64,000 nucleotides of DNA from Hydractinia symbiolongicarpus (lineage: Eukaryota; Cnidaria; Hydrozoa; Anthoathecata; Hydractiniidae). The stretch's first letter is position 1. Every line of letters begins with the position of its first letter. This document shows positions 10,086 to 22,300 of this stretch, one piece after another. Location: NCBI RefSeq assembly GCF_029227915.1, contig NC_079884.1:30196001-30260000 (forward strand). The letters are read 5' to 3'. A model generated the notes under the pieces. The model saw nothing but the letters and a program-made list of their open reading frames with translations. It did no database searches and was not told the DNA's origin. A program made the translations under genes and the position numbers.

Positions 10086-12941
10086 ATGAGACTTGTAGGT
10101 TTCAAAAATGTTTTCATTTTTGATGAGACGCTTAATGTAAACAATCTCTTGTGTGATAAAGTTGATATTTTCTTAGTATCAGAAACAAAACTTGATGGAA
10201 GCTTTCTGAACTCACAATTTCATATGGATGGTTTTTATCCACCATTCAGAAACGATAGAAACCAATATGGTGGAGGTGTTATGTTTTATGTTAGAAATAA
10301 CATTGTTTGCAGAGAAATCGATAAATCGTCCTTACCAGAAGATATAGAAGCAATATTTTTGGAAATTAATTTACGTAAACAAAAATGGATTGTTGCTGGC
10401 ATTTATAAACCACCATCCTTGAATACTAAATATTTTACAAGATGCATTCGTGAGTTTCTTTCGAAAATTAATTCTGATAATATTATTTTAATGGGTGATT
10501 TCAATGCTGTTGAACATGACGATGATATGTTACTTTTTAATTCAGAGTTGCGTTTAAAAAACCTCATTAAAAAACCAACGTGTCACAAATCATTACAAAA
10601 TCCATCATGTGTCGATCACATATGGGTGTCTGATTCTAAACGATTCCACCACACCAGCATTTTGGAAAACGACCTTTCTGATTATCACGATATAGTTGTA
10701 ACTTTCTTAAATGTGGAAATACCAAAGAAAGATCCTAAAATTATAAATTATCGTTGTTACAGACTTTTTAATGACGAACATTTTAAACATGACCTTGAGT
10801 CACTTATTGCATCAAACAATGACTTAAATTACAACCACTTTGACGAACAATTCCGTCAGTTGGTCAGCAAACACGCCCCTATAAAATACAAAGTTGTTAG
10901 AAATAATAACTCTCCATTTATAACAAAAGCAGTACGAAAGGAGATAATGATTCGATCGAGATTTAAAAATATCTACAATAAGCACCCTTCTATTAAAAAC
11001 TGGGAAAATTTTAAAAGGCAAAGAAACAAATGTGTCACTGTTTGTAGAGACGCGAAAAGAATTTATTACACATCACTAAATATAAAAAACATTTTTGATA
11101 ACAAAAAGTTCTGGAAAACTGTAAAGCCGATATTTTCCAACAAATGTGTAAAAGATACAGTCCAAGTAATAGTTGAAAATGATCAAATAATTCGTGAAAA
11201 AGAACATATAGCAAATATAATAAATGATCATTTTGTTAATGTCACGAATTCTTTGAATATTGATGGAATTCCGCACGAAAACTATAACGATAATAAAAAC
11301 GATATTGAAAACGTCATCAAGAATTACGAACAGCATCCAAGTATAATATGGATAAAGAAACATGTTACCACTACCAACAAAATGAGCTTCAAATCAATTG
11401 AAATTGACATCATGAAAAAGTATATTGGTAACCTAAAAGAAAACAAATCTGGTCCCAAAGGAGCAATTCCACCATGTTTCCTCAAATATTACATCGATGT
11501 ATACGGAGAACATATCAACAAGCTGTTTGAGAAATCTATTGTCAATGAAGTTTTCCCTGGAGCAATGAAATTGGCTGATAATTGTCCACTATTTAAAAAC
11601 GGAGATCGTTCATCAAAATTGAATTATCGTCCTGTTAGTAAACTGAGCAGTGCGTCAAAAATTTTTGAACGTATTATGTTTGATCAGATTTATGAATTTA
11701 TTGATAGTAAATTATCACCTCTTTTGTCAAGTTTTCGAAAGGGTTTTAGCAGCCAGCATGTTTTGCTTCACATGATAGAATCGTGGCGAAAAGATCTTGA
11801 TAAAGGGAATGCTGTAGGGGCGCTATTGATGGATTTGAGTAAAGCATTTGATTGTGTGGATCATAATCTGTTAATAGCGAAACTACATGCATATGGTTTC
11901 TCAAAAAGTGCTTTAGGTCTTTTAAGGAGTTATCTCACCAATCGGTTCCAAAGAGTCGGAATTGATGGCTATTTCAGCTTGTGGAAAGAAATTATTAGTG
12001 GTGTCCCACAAGGTTCGATTCTGGGTCCACTTTTATTCAATATTTATATAAATGATTTAATGTTTATTTTTAATGATAGAGCTGATGTTAAAATTTGTAA
12101 TTACGCAGATAACAATACACTTTATACATATGGAAAACAATTTGAGGAGATAAAGTTATGTTTAGAAAGTGCTTTTTCAACTGTTAGCACATGGTTTTCC
12201 AATAATGGGCTTCAGTTAAATTCTGAGAAGTGCAAACTGCTCATTCTGGGAAAATCAAAAAACGAAAACTTTGTTACTTTAAATTTGAAAAATAATATAT
12301 TACAAGAGTCTCCATACGTAAATTTGTTGGGTATAATTCTGGACAATCAGCTTTCTTTCCGGCAACATGTTCTTCCATTATGTAAGAAGGCAAATGCCAA
12401 GATCAATGCCCTGAAACGTATATCACCATATATGTCTAATTATAAGCGAAATGTTATTGCTAATTCATTTATTTTTAGCATATTTAATTACTGCCCTCTT
12501 ATATGGGGATTTTCAAGTAGAGATCTACTACATAAAGTTAATAGCATTCATAGTAGAGCAAATAGACTTTTATGCGACAGAATTGAAAATGAATGCAGAA
12601 TCAGTATTCATGAAAAGTTCTGCCGAAAATTGTTAAAGGAGGTTTTTAAAACAAAAATGAAACAGAATCCATCCTACATGAATGATGTTTTTGTATTCAA
12701 AAACACAGCATATAGTTTCCGTGCATCAAGTTCTCTTGAAAGGTGCAGAACTCGCACCACAAAGCATGGTCTATTAAGCGCATCTTATATTGATTCTAAA
12801 TTATGGGAGAAGCTTCCAAACTCTGTCCGAAATGCCCCTTCGTTGTCTTTATTCCATCACGGGCTAAACACCATTCCGTTTATTCAGTGCAGTTGTCGTC
12901 TCTGTGCCACATATATTTGTAACGTAGGATATACGAATTAG
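10086..12941 (+). CDS. Satellite-LINE A chimeric ORF: truncated APE endonuclease / reverse transcriptase, RT active site altered
   Basis: The ATG and the first ~17 residues are encoded by satellite; retrotransposon sequence begins near residue 18. The APE-type endonuclease (about 18-205) lacks its N-terminal catalytic strand. It keeps SETKLD (32-37), GIYKPP (105-110), GDFN (137-140), DHIW (177-180) and SDYH (198-201). The reverse transcriptase spans roughly 440-750, with NYRP (513-516), MDLSKAFD (582-589, catalytic D583) and GVPQGSILGP (639-648). The catalytic box reads YADN (673-676) instead of YADD: codon 12111-12113 is AAC, one G-to-A step from GAC, so the enzyme is probably dead. The Cys-rich end has CSCRLC. 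In life the protein would nick target DNA and copy element RNA in the nucleus. There is no evidence that the satellite ATG is used. Confidence 0.85.
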   Translation: MRLVGFKNVFIFDETLNVNNLLCDKVDIFLVSETKLDGSFLNSQFHMDGFYPPFRNDRNQYGGGVMFYVRNNIVCREIDKSSLPEDIEAIFLEINLRKQKWIVAGIYKPPSLNTKYFTRCIREFLSKINSDNIILMGDFNAVEHDDDMLLFNSELRLKNLIKKPTCHKSLQNPSCVDHIWVSDSKRFHHTSILENDLSDYHDIVVTFLNVEIPKKDPKIINYRCYRLFNDEHFKHDLESLIASNNDLNYNHFDEQFRQLVSKHAPIKYKVVRNNNSPFITKAVRKEIMIRSRFKNIYNKHPSIKNWENFKRQRNKCVTVCRDAKRIYYTSLNIKNIFDNKKFWKTVKPIFSNKCVKDTVQVIVENDQIIREKEHIANIINDHFVNVTNSLNIDGIPHENYNDNKNDIENVIKNYEQHPSIIWIKKHVTTTNKMSFKSIEIDIMKKYIGNLKENKSGPKGAIPPCFLKYYIDVYGEHINKLFEKSIVNEVFPGAMKLADNCPLFKNGDRSSKLNYRPVSKLSSASKIFERIMFDQIYEFIDSKLSPLLSSFRKGFSSQHVLLHMIESWRKDLDKGNAVGALLMDLSKAFDCVDHNLLIAKLHAYGFSKSALGLLRSYLTNRFQRVGIDGYFSLWKEIISGVPQGSILGPLLFNIYINDLMFIFNDRADVKICNYADNNTLYTYGKQFEEIKLCLESAFSTVSTWFSNNGLQLNSEKCKLLILGKSKNENFVTLNLKNNILQESPYVNLLGIILDNQLSFRQHVLPLCKKANAKINALKRISPYMSNYKRNVIANSFIFSIFNYCPLIWGFSSRDLLHKVNSIHSRANRLLCDRIENECRISIHEKFCRKLLKEVFKTKMKQNPSYMNDVFVFKNTAYSFRASSSLERCRTRTTKHGLLSASYIDSKLWEKLPNSVRNAPSLSLFHHGLNTIPFIQCSCRLCATYICNVGYTN

Positions 12942-13096
12942 CTTCTTCTTATTATAATATAAATCTCCTATTTTTTTAAAAACTTTATTTTAGGACAGTC
13001 GATTTTAATTAGCCCAAGGCTAACAAATTTTTTTTTTTTTTTTTAATGTATCTAGCATGTTTTATTGTATATTGTATATCGACTTTAAAGAAAGAA

Positions 13097-13127
<31 letters not shown>
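10138..13127 (+). mobile_element. LINE family A, 5'-truncated CR1/Jockey-like retrotransposon
   Basis: This non-LTR element lacks its 5' UTR, any ORF1 and the start of ORF2. The left junction is GAGACGCTTAATGTAA followed by ACAATCTCTTG; the right junction is an (AAAT)n tail then GAGGTTTCATCG. Uninterrupted monomers reading GCTTAATGTAAGAGGTTTC (3643-3661, also near 16352 and 21816) show the empty target. The target duplication is thus at most about 3-4 bp (TAA) and cannot be told apart from the tail. The 3' UTR has a TTAGCC/GGCTAA hairpin at 13009-13023, 17 T from 13028, and a TGTATATCGACTTTAAAGAA end motif. The superfamily assignment rests on protein motifs, not on a tree. Confidence 0.93.
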
Positions 13128-13868
13128 GAGGTTTCATCGCCGGCAAACGAAAACCCGCGATTTCCCGTAAATCCCGGACTCGGCCCGTATAGTCAAATGT
13201 ATACAAAGAAAGTACCCAGGGAGTAAACTCATTTCCCGAACGATTTTTTAAATTATTTTTTCACCACTGAAACGCATGAGACTTGTAGGTTTCAAAAATG
13301 TTTTCATTTTTGATGAGACGCTTAATGAAAGGGGTTTAATCGCCGGCAATCAAAAACCCGCGATTTCCCGTAAATCCCGGGCTTGGCCCGTATAGTCGAA
13401 TGTATACAAAGAAAGTACCCAGGGAGTAACTCATTTCCCGAACAATTTTTTAAATTATTTTTTCACCACTAAAACGCATGAGACTTGTAGGTTTCAAAAA
13501 TGTTTTCATTTTTGATGAGACGCTTAATGAAAGGGGTTTAATCGCCGGCAAACAAAAACCCGCGATTTCCCGTAAATCCCGGGCTTGGCCCGAATAGTCG
13601 AATGTATACAAAGAAAGTACCCAGGGAGTAACTCATTTCCCGAACAATTTTTTAAATTACTTTTTCACCACTAAAACGCATGAGACTTGTAGGTTTCAAA
13701 AATGTTTTCATTTTTAATGAGACGCTTAATGAAAGAGGTTTCATCGCCGGCAAACGAAAACCCGCGATTTCCCGTAAATCCCGGGCTTGGCCCGTATAGT
13801 CGAATGTATACAAAGAAAGTACCCTGTGAGTAAACTCATTTCCAGAACGATTTTTTAAATTATTTTTT

Positions 13869-16800
13869 CATCACTAAAACGCATAAGACTTGTAGTTTTC
13901 AAAAATGTTTTGATTTTTGATGAGACGCTTAATGAAAGGGGTTTAATCGCCGGCAAACAAAAACCCGCGATTTCCCGTAAATCCCGGGCTTGGCCCGTAT
14001 AGTCGAATGTATACAAAGAAAGTACTCAGGGAGTAACTCTTTTCCCGAACAACTTTTTAAATTATTTTTTCACCACTAAAACGCATGAGACTTGTAGGTT
14101 TCAAAAATGTTTTCATTTTTGATGAGACGCTTAATGAAAGGGGTTTAATCGCCGGCAATCAAAAACCCGCGATTTCCCGTAAATCCCGGGCTTGGCCCGT
14201 ATAGTCGAATGTATACAAAGAAAGTACCCAGGGAGTAACTCATTTCCCGAACAATTTTTTAAATTATTTTTTCACCACTAAAACGCATGAGACTTGTAGG
14301 TTTCAAAAATGTTTTCATTTTTGATGAGACGCTTAATGAAAGGGGTTTAATCGCCGGCAAACAAAAACCCGCGATTTCCCGTAAATCCCGGGCTTGGCCC
14401 GAATAGTCGAATGTATACAAAGAAAGTACCCAGGGAGTAACTCATTTCCCGAACAATTTTTTAAATTACTTTTTCACCACTAAAACGCATGAGACTTGTA
14501 GGTTTCAAAAATGTTTTCATTTTTAATGAGACGCTTAATGAAAGAGGTTTCATCGCCGGCAAACAAAAACCCGCGATTTCCCGTAAATCCCGGGCTTCGC
14601 CCGTATAGTCGAATGTATACAAAGAAAGTACCCTGTGAGTAAACTCATTTCCAGAACGATTTTTTAAATTACTTTTTCACCACTAAAACGCAAAGACTTG
14701 TAGTTTTCAAAAATGTTTTCATTTTTGATGAGACGGAAAGGGGTTTAATTGCCGGCAAACAAAAACCCGCGATTTCCCGTAAATCCCGGGCTTGGCCCGT
14801 ATAGTCGAATGTATACAAAGAAAGTACCCAGGGAGTAACTCATTTCCCGAACAATTTTTTAAATTACTTTTTCACCACTAAAACGCATGAGACTTGTAGG
14901 TTTCAAAAATGTTTTCATTTTTGATGAGACGCTTAATGAAAGAGGTTTCATCGCCGGCAAACGAAAACCCGCGATTTCCCGCAAATCCCGGGCTTGGCCC
15001 GTATAGTCGAATGTATACAAAGAAAGTAACCTTTGAGTAAACTCATTTCCAGAACGATTTTTTAAATTATTTTTTCACCACTAAAACGCATAAGACTTGT
15101 AGTTTTCAAAAATGTTTTCATTTTTGAAGAGACGCTTAATGAAAGGGGTTTAATCGCCTGCAAACAAAAACCCGCGATTTACCGTAAATCCCGGGCTTGG
15201 CCCGTATAGTCGAATGTATACAAAGAAAGTACCCAGGGAGTAACTCATTTCCCGAACAATTTTTTAAATTATTTTTTCACCACTAAAACGCATGAGACTT
15301 GTAGGTTTCAAAAATGTTTTCATTTTTGATGAGACGCCTAATGAAAGGGGTTTAATCGCCGGCAATCAAAAACCCGCGATTTCCCGTAAATCCCGGGCTT
15401 GGCCCGTATAGTCGAATGTATACAAAGAAAGTACCCAGGGAGTAACTCATTTCCCGAACAATTTTTTAAATTATTTTTTCACCACTAAAACGCATGAGAC
15501 TTGTAGGTTTCAAAAATGTTTTCATTTTTGATGAGACGCTTAATGAAAGAGGTTTTACCGCCGGCAAACGAAAACCCGCGATTTCCCGTAAATCCCGGGC
15601 TTGGCCCGTATAGTCGAATGTATACAAAGAAAGTACCCAGGGAGTAACTCATTTCCCGAACAATTTTTTAAATTATTTTTTCACCACTAAAACGCATGAG
15701 ACTTGTAGGTTTCAAAAATGTTTTCATTTTTGATGAGACGCTAAATGAAAGAGGTTTCACCGCCGGCAAACGAAAACCCGCGATTTCCCGTAAATCCCGG
15801 GCTTGGCCCGTATAGTCGAATGTATACAAATAAAGTACCCTGTGAGTAAACTCATTTCCAGAACGATTTTTTAAATTATTTTTTTACCACTAAAACGCAT
15901 AAGACTTGTAGTTTGCAAAAATGTTTTCATTTTTGATGAGACGCTGAATAAAAGAATTTTAATTGCCGGCAAACGAAAACCCGCGATTTCCCGTAAATCC
16001 CGGGCTTGGCCCGTATAGTCAAAAGCATACAAAGAAGGTACCCAGGGAGTAAACACATTTTCCGAACGATTTTTTAAATTATTTCTTCACCACTAAAACG
16101 CATGAGACTTGTAGGTTTCAAAAATGTTTTCATTTTTGATGAGACGCTTAATGAAAGGGGTTTAATCGCCGGCAATCAAAAACCCGCGATTTCCCGTAAA
16201 TCCCGGGCTTGGCCGTATAGTTGAATGTATACAAAGAAAGTACCCAGGGAGTAACTCATTTCCCGAACAATTTTTTAAATTATTTTTTCACCACTAAAAC
16301 GCATGAGACTTGTAGGTTTCAAAAATGTTTTCATTTTTGATGAGACGCTTAATGTAAGAGGTTTCATCGCCGGCAAACGAAAACCCGCGATTTCCCGTAA
16401 ATCCCGGACTCGGCCCGTATAGTCAAATGTATACAAAGAAAGTACCCAGGGAGTAAACTCATTTCCCGAACGATTTTTTAAATTATTTTTTCACCACTGA
16501 AACGCATGAGACTTGTAGTTTTCAGAAATGTTTTCATTTTTGATGAGACGCTGAATAAAGGACGTTTAATCGCCGGTAAACGAAAACCCGCGATTTCCCG
16601 TAAATCCCGGACTCAGCCCGTATAGTCAAAAGTATACAAAGAAAGTACCCAGGGACTAAACTCATTTCCCGAACGATTTTTTAAATTATTTTTTCGTTAC
16701 TATAACGCATGAGACTTGTAGTTTTCAGAAATGTTTTCATTTTTGATGAGACGTTTAATGAAAGTGGTTTAATCGCCGGCAAACAAAAACCCGCGATTTC

Positions 16801-19332
16801 CCGTAAATCCCGGGCTTGGCCCGTACAGTCTAATGTACACAAGGAAAGTACCCAGGAAGTAAACTCATTTCCCGAACGATTTTTTAAATTATTTTTTCAC
16901 CACTAAAACGCATGAGAATTGTAGTTTTCAAAAATGTTTTCATTTTTGATAGGACGCTTTAAGAAAGGAGTTTAATCGCCGGCAAACGAAAACCCGCGAT
17001 TTCCCGTAAATCCCGGGCTTGGCCCGTATAGTCGAATGTATACAAAGAAAGTACCCTGTAAGTAAACTCATTTCCAGAACGATTTTTTAAATTATTTTTT
17101 CACCACTAAAACGCATAAGACTTGTAGCTATCAAAAATGTTTTCATTTTTGAAGAGACGCTTAATGAAAGTGGTATAATCGCCTGCAAACAAAAACCCGC
17201 GATTTCCCGTAAATCCCGGGCTTGGCCCGTATAGTCGAATGTATACAAAGAAAGTACCCAGGGAGTAACTCATTTCCCGAACAATTTTTTAAATCATTTT
17301 TTTCACCACTAAAACGCGTGAGACTTGTAGGTTTCAAAAATGTTTTCATTTTTGATGAGACGCCTAATGAAAGGGGTTTAATCGCCGGCAATCAAAAACC
17401 CGCGATTTCCTGTAAATCCCGGGCTTGGCCCGTATAGTCGAATGTATACAAAGAAAGTACCCAGGGAGTAACTCATTTCCCGAACAATTTTTTAAATTAT
17501 TTTTTCACCACTAAAACGCATGAGACTTGTAGGTTTCAAAAATGTTTTCATTTTTGATGAGACGCTTAATGAAAGAGGTTTCACCGCCGGCAAACGAAAA
17601 CCCGCGATTTCCCGTAAATCCCGGGCTTGGCCCGTATAGTCGAATGTATACAAAGAAAGTACCCTGTGAGTAAACTCATTTCCAGAACGATTTTTTAAAT
17701 TATTTTTTTACCACTAAAACGCATAAGACTTGTAGTTTGCAAAAATGTTTTCATTTTTGATGAGACGCTGAATAAAAGAATTTTAATTGCCGGCAAACGA
17801 AAACCCGCGATTTCCCGTAAATCCCGGGCTTGGCCCGTATAGTCAAAAGCATACAAAGAAAGTACCCAGGGAGTAAACACATTTTCCGAACGATTTTTTT
17901 AATTATTTCTTCACCACTAAAACGCATGAGACTTGTAGTTTTTAAAAGTGTTTTCATTTTTGATGAGACGCTGAATAAAAGAATTTTAAATGCCGGCAAA
18001 CGAAAACCCGCGATTTCCCGTAAATCCCGGGCTTGGCCCGTATAGTCAAAAGCATACAAAGAAAGTACCCAGGGAGTAAACACATTTTCCGAACGATTTT
18101 TTAAATTATTTCTTCACCACTAAAACGCATGAGACTTGTAGTTTTTAAAAGTGTTTTCATTTTTGATGAGACGCTGAATAAAAGAATTTTAATTGCCGGC
18201 AAACGAAAACCCGCGATTTCCCGTAAATCCCGGGCTTGGCCCGTATAGTCAAAAGCATACAAAGAAAGTACCCAGGGAGTAAACACATTTTCCGAACGAT
18301 TTTTTAAATTATTTTTTCACCAATAAAACGCATGAGACTTGTAGTTTTCAAAAATGTTTTCATTTTTGATGAGACGCTTACTAAAAGACGTTTAATCGCC
18401 GGCAAACGAAAACCCGCGATTTCCCGTAAATCCCAGTCTTGGCCCGTATAGTCGAATGTATACAAAAAAAGTACCCTGCGTGTAAACTCATTTCCAGAAC
18501 GATTTTTTAAATTATTTTTTCACCACTAAAACGCATAAGACTTGTAGTTTTCAAAAATGTTTTCATTTTTGATGGGACGCTTAATGAAAGGGGTTTAATC
18601 GCCGGCAAACAAAAACCCGCGATTTCCCGTAAATCCCGGGCTTGGCCCGTATAGTCGAATGTATACAAAGAAAGTACCCTGTGAGTAAACTCATTTCCAG
18701 AACGATTTTTTAAATTATTTTTTTACCACTAAAACGCATAAGACTTGTAGTTTGCAAAAATGTTTTCATTTTTGATGAGACGCTGAATAAAAGAATTTTA
18801 ATTGCCGGCAAACGAAAACCCGCGATTTCCCGTAAATCACGGGCTTGGCCCGTATAGTCAAAAGCATACAAAGAAAGTACCCAGGGAGTAAACACATTTT
18901 CCAAACGATTTTTTAAATTATTTCTTCACCACTAAAACGCATGAGACTTGTAGTTTTTAAAAGTGTTTTCATTTTTGATGAGACGCTGAATAAAAGAATT
19001 TTAATTGCCGGCAAACGAAAACCCGCGATTTCCCGTAAATCCCGGGCTTGGCCCGTATAGTCAAAAGCATACAAAGAAAGTACCCAGGGAGTAAACACAT
19101 TTTCCGAACGATTTTTTAAATTATTTCTTCACCACTAAAACGCATGAGACTTGTAGTTTTTAAAAGTGTTTTCATTTTTGATGAGACGCTTAATAAAAGA
19201 CGTTTAATCGCCGGCAAACGAAAACCCGCGATTTCCCGTAAATCCCAGTCTTGGCCCGTATAGTCGAATGTATACAAAGAAAGTACCCTGCGAGTAAACT
19301 CATTTCCAGAACGATTTTTTAAATTATTTTTT
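13869..19332 (+). repeat. Higher-order repeat, copy 2 (5464-bp unit)
   Basis: This is a near-identical copy of 1166-6629 and of the directly following 19333-24796. Matching markers are TTCATCAC at 13868-13875, the double-deletion monomer at 14689-14743, and the CCGTACAGTCTAATGTACAC variant near 16820. Only isolated differences were seen by eye: CCAAACG at 18901 where the other copies have CCGAACG, and AAATCATTTTT near 17293 where they have AAATTATTTTT. The copy is joined directly, in tandem, to copy 3. Confidence 0.88.
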
Positions 19333-22300
19333 CATCACTAAAACGCATAAGACTTGTAGTTTTCAAAAATGTTTTGATTTTTGATGAGACGCTTAATGAA
19401 AGGGGTTTAATCGCCGGCAAACAAAAACCCGCGATTTCCCGTAAATCCCGGGCTTGGCCCGTATAGTCGAATGTATACAAAGAAAGTACTCAGGGAGAAA
19501 CTCTTTTCCCGAACAACTTTTTAAATTATTTTTTCACCACTAAAACGCATGAGACTTGTAGGTTTCAAAAATGTTTTCATTTTTGATGAGACGCTTAATG
19601 AAAGGGGTTTAATCGCCGGCAATCAAAAACCCGCGATTTCCCGTAAATCCCGGGCTTGGCCCGTATAGTCGAATGTATACAAAGAAAGTACCCAGGGAGT
19701 AACTCATTTCCCGAACAATTTTTTAAATTATTTTTTCACCACTAAAACGCATAAGACTTGTAGGTTTCAAAAATGTTTTCATTTTTGATGAGACGCTTAA
19801 TGAAAGGGGTTTAATCGCCGGCAAACAAAAACCCGCGATTTCCCGTAAATCCCGGGCTTGGCCCGAATAGTCGAATGTATACAAAGAAAGTACCCAGGGA
19901 GTAACTCATTTCCCGAACAATTTTTTAAATTACTTTTTCACCACTAAAACGCATGAGACTTGTAGGTTTCAAAAATGTTTTCATTTTTAATGAGACGCTT
20001 AATGAAAGAGGTTTCATCGCCGGCAAACAAAAACCCGCGATTTCCCGTAAATCCCGGGCTTCGCCCGTATAGTCGAATGTATACAAAGAAAGTACCCTGT
20101 GAGTAAACTCATTTCCAGAACGATTTTTTAAATTACTTTTTCACCACTAAAACGCAAAGACTTGTAGTTTTCAAAAATGTTTTCATTTTTGATGAGACGG
20201 AAAGGGGTTTAATTGCCGGCAAACAAAAACCCGCGATTTCCCGTAAATCCCGGGCTTGGCCCGTATAGTCGAATGTATACAAAGAAAGTACCCAGGGAGT
20301 AACTCATTTCCCGAACAATTTTTTAAATTACTTTTTCACCACTAAAACGCATGAGACTTGTAGGTTTCAAAAATGTTTTCATTTTTGATGAGACGCTTAA
20401 TGAAAGAGGTTTCATCGCCGGCAAACGAAAACCCGCGATTTCCCGCAAATCCCGGGCTTTGCCCGTATAGTCGAATGTATACAAAGAAAGTAACCTTTGA
20501 GTAAACTCATTTCCAGAACGATTTTTTAAATTATTTTTTCACCACTAAAACGCATAAGACTTGTAGTTTTCAAAAATGTTTTCATTTTTGAAGAGACGCT
20601 TAATGAAAGGGGTTTAATCGCCTGCAAACAAAAACCCGCGATTTACCGTAAATCCCGGGCTTGGCCCGTATAGTCGAATGTATACAAAGAAAGTACCCAG
20701 GGAGTAACTCATTTCCCGAACAATTTTTTAAATTATTTTTTCACCACTAAAACGCATGAGACTTGTAGGTTTCAAAAATGTTTTCATTTTTGATGAGACG
20801 CCTAATGAAAGGGGTTTAATCGCCGGCAATCAAAAACCCGCGATTTCCCGTAAATCCCGGGCTTGGCCCGTATAGTCGAATGTATACAAAGAAAGTACCC
20901 AGGGAGTAACTCATTTCCCGAACAATTTTTTAAATTATTTTTTCACCACTAAAACGCATGAGACTTGTAGGTTTCAAAAATGTTTTCATTTTTGATGAGA
21001 CGCTTAATGAAAGAGGTTTTACCGCCGGCAAACGAAAACCCGCGATTTCCCGTAAATCCCGGGCTTGGCCCGTATAGTCGAATGTATACAAAGAAAGTAC
21101 CCAGGGAGTAACTCATTTCCCGAACAATTTTTTAAATTATTTTTTCACCACTAAAACGCATGAGACTTGTAGGTTTCAAAAATGTTTTCATTTTTGATGA
21201 GACGCTAAATGAAAGAGGTTTCACCGCCGGCAAACGAAAACCCGCGATTTCCCGTAAATCCCGGGCTTGGCCCGTATAGTCGAATGTATACAAATAAAGT
21301 ACCCTGTGAGTAAACTCATTTCCAGAACGATTTTTTAAATTATTTTTTTACCACTAAAACGCATAAGACTTGTAGTTTGCAAAAATGTTTTCATTTTTGA
21401 TGAGACGCTGAATAAAAGAATTTTAATTGCCGGCAAACGAAAACCCGCGATTTCCCGTAAATCCCGGGCTTGGCCCGTATAGTCAAAAGCATACAAAGAA
21501 GGTACCCAGGGAGTAAACACATTTTCCGAACGATTTTTTAAATTATTTCTTCACCACTAAAACGCATGAGACTTGTAGGTTTCAAAAATGTTTTCATTTT
21601 TGATGAGACGCTTAATGAAAGGGGTTTAATCGCCGGCAATCAAAAACCCGCGATTTCCCGTAAATCCCGGGCTTGGCCGTATAGTTGAATGTATACAAAG
21701 AAAGTACCCAGGGAGTAACTCATTTCCCGAACAATTTTTTAAATTATTTTTTCACCACTAAAACGCATGAGACTTGTAGGTTTCAAAAATGTTTTCATTT
21801 TTGATGAGACGCTTAATGTAAGAGGTTTCATCGCCGGCAACCGAAAACCCGCGATTTCCCGTAAATCCCGGACTCGGCCCGTATAGTCAAATGTATACAA
21901 AGAAAGTACCCAGGGAGTAAACTCATTTCCCGAACGATTTTTTAAATTATTTTTTCACCACTGAAACGCATGAGACTTGTAGTTTTCAGAAATGTTTTCA
22001 TTTTTGATGAGACGCTGAATAAAGGACGTTTAATCGCCGGTAAACGAAAACCCGCGATTTCCCGTAAATCCCGGACTCAGCCCGTATAGTCAAAAGTATA
22101 CAAAGAAAGTACCCAGGGACTAAACTCATTTCCCGAACGATTTTTTAAATTATTTTTTCGTTACTATAACGCATGAGACTTGTAGTTTTCAGAAATGTTT
22201 TCATTTTTGATGAGACGTTTAATGAAAGTGGTTTAATCGCCGGCAAACAAAAACCCGCGATTTTCCGTAAATCCCGGGCTTGGCCCGTACAGTCTAATGT

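Larger units (their letters stand above)
425..10137 (+). repeat. 202-203 bp satellite array, forward orientation, block 1 (~48 monomers)
   Basis: This is a head-to-tail satellite; 9241-9442 is a representative 202-bp monomer. Each unit has an AT-rich half (T/A tracts, then CACCACTAAAACGCATGAGA, then a dyad) and a CpG-rich core built from GCCGGC, CCCGCGATTTCCCG, CCCGGGC and GGCCCGTATAG. It ends with GTATACAAAG and GTACCCAGGGAG. Two length classes differ by one A in AGTAACTC versus AGTAAACTC. Subtypes are interleaved (GGGGTTTAATCG, GAGGTTTCATCG, GAATTTTAATTG). An internal echo of about 1823 bp links 6757 and 8580, which share the rare GCCCGTCTAGTC. No host gene is seen; the short open frames are by-products of the repeat. 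Confidence 0.97.

Noticed and set aside
425-10137. CRISPR array
   Set aside because: Regular repeats are present, but there are no short identical repeats with unique spacers; the whole ~203-bp unit repeats, and the context is eukaryotic with LINEs.
10824-11363. Minus-strand open frames of 65 and 95 codons within LINE A
   Set aside because: They lie wholly inside the opposite-strand endonuclease/RT frame and have AT-rich, low-complexity composition; shadows of the real frame.
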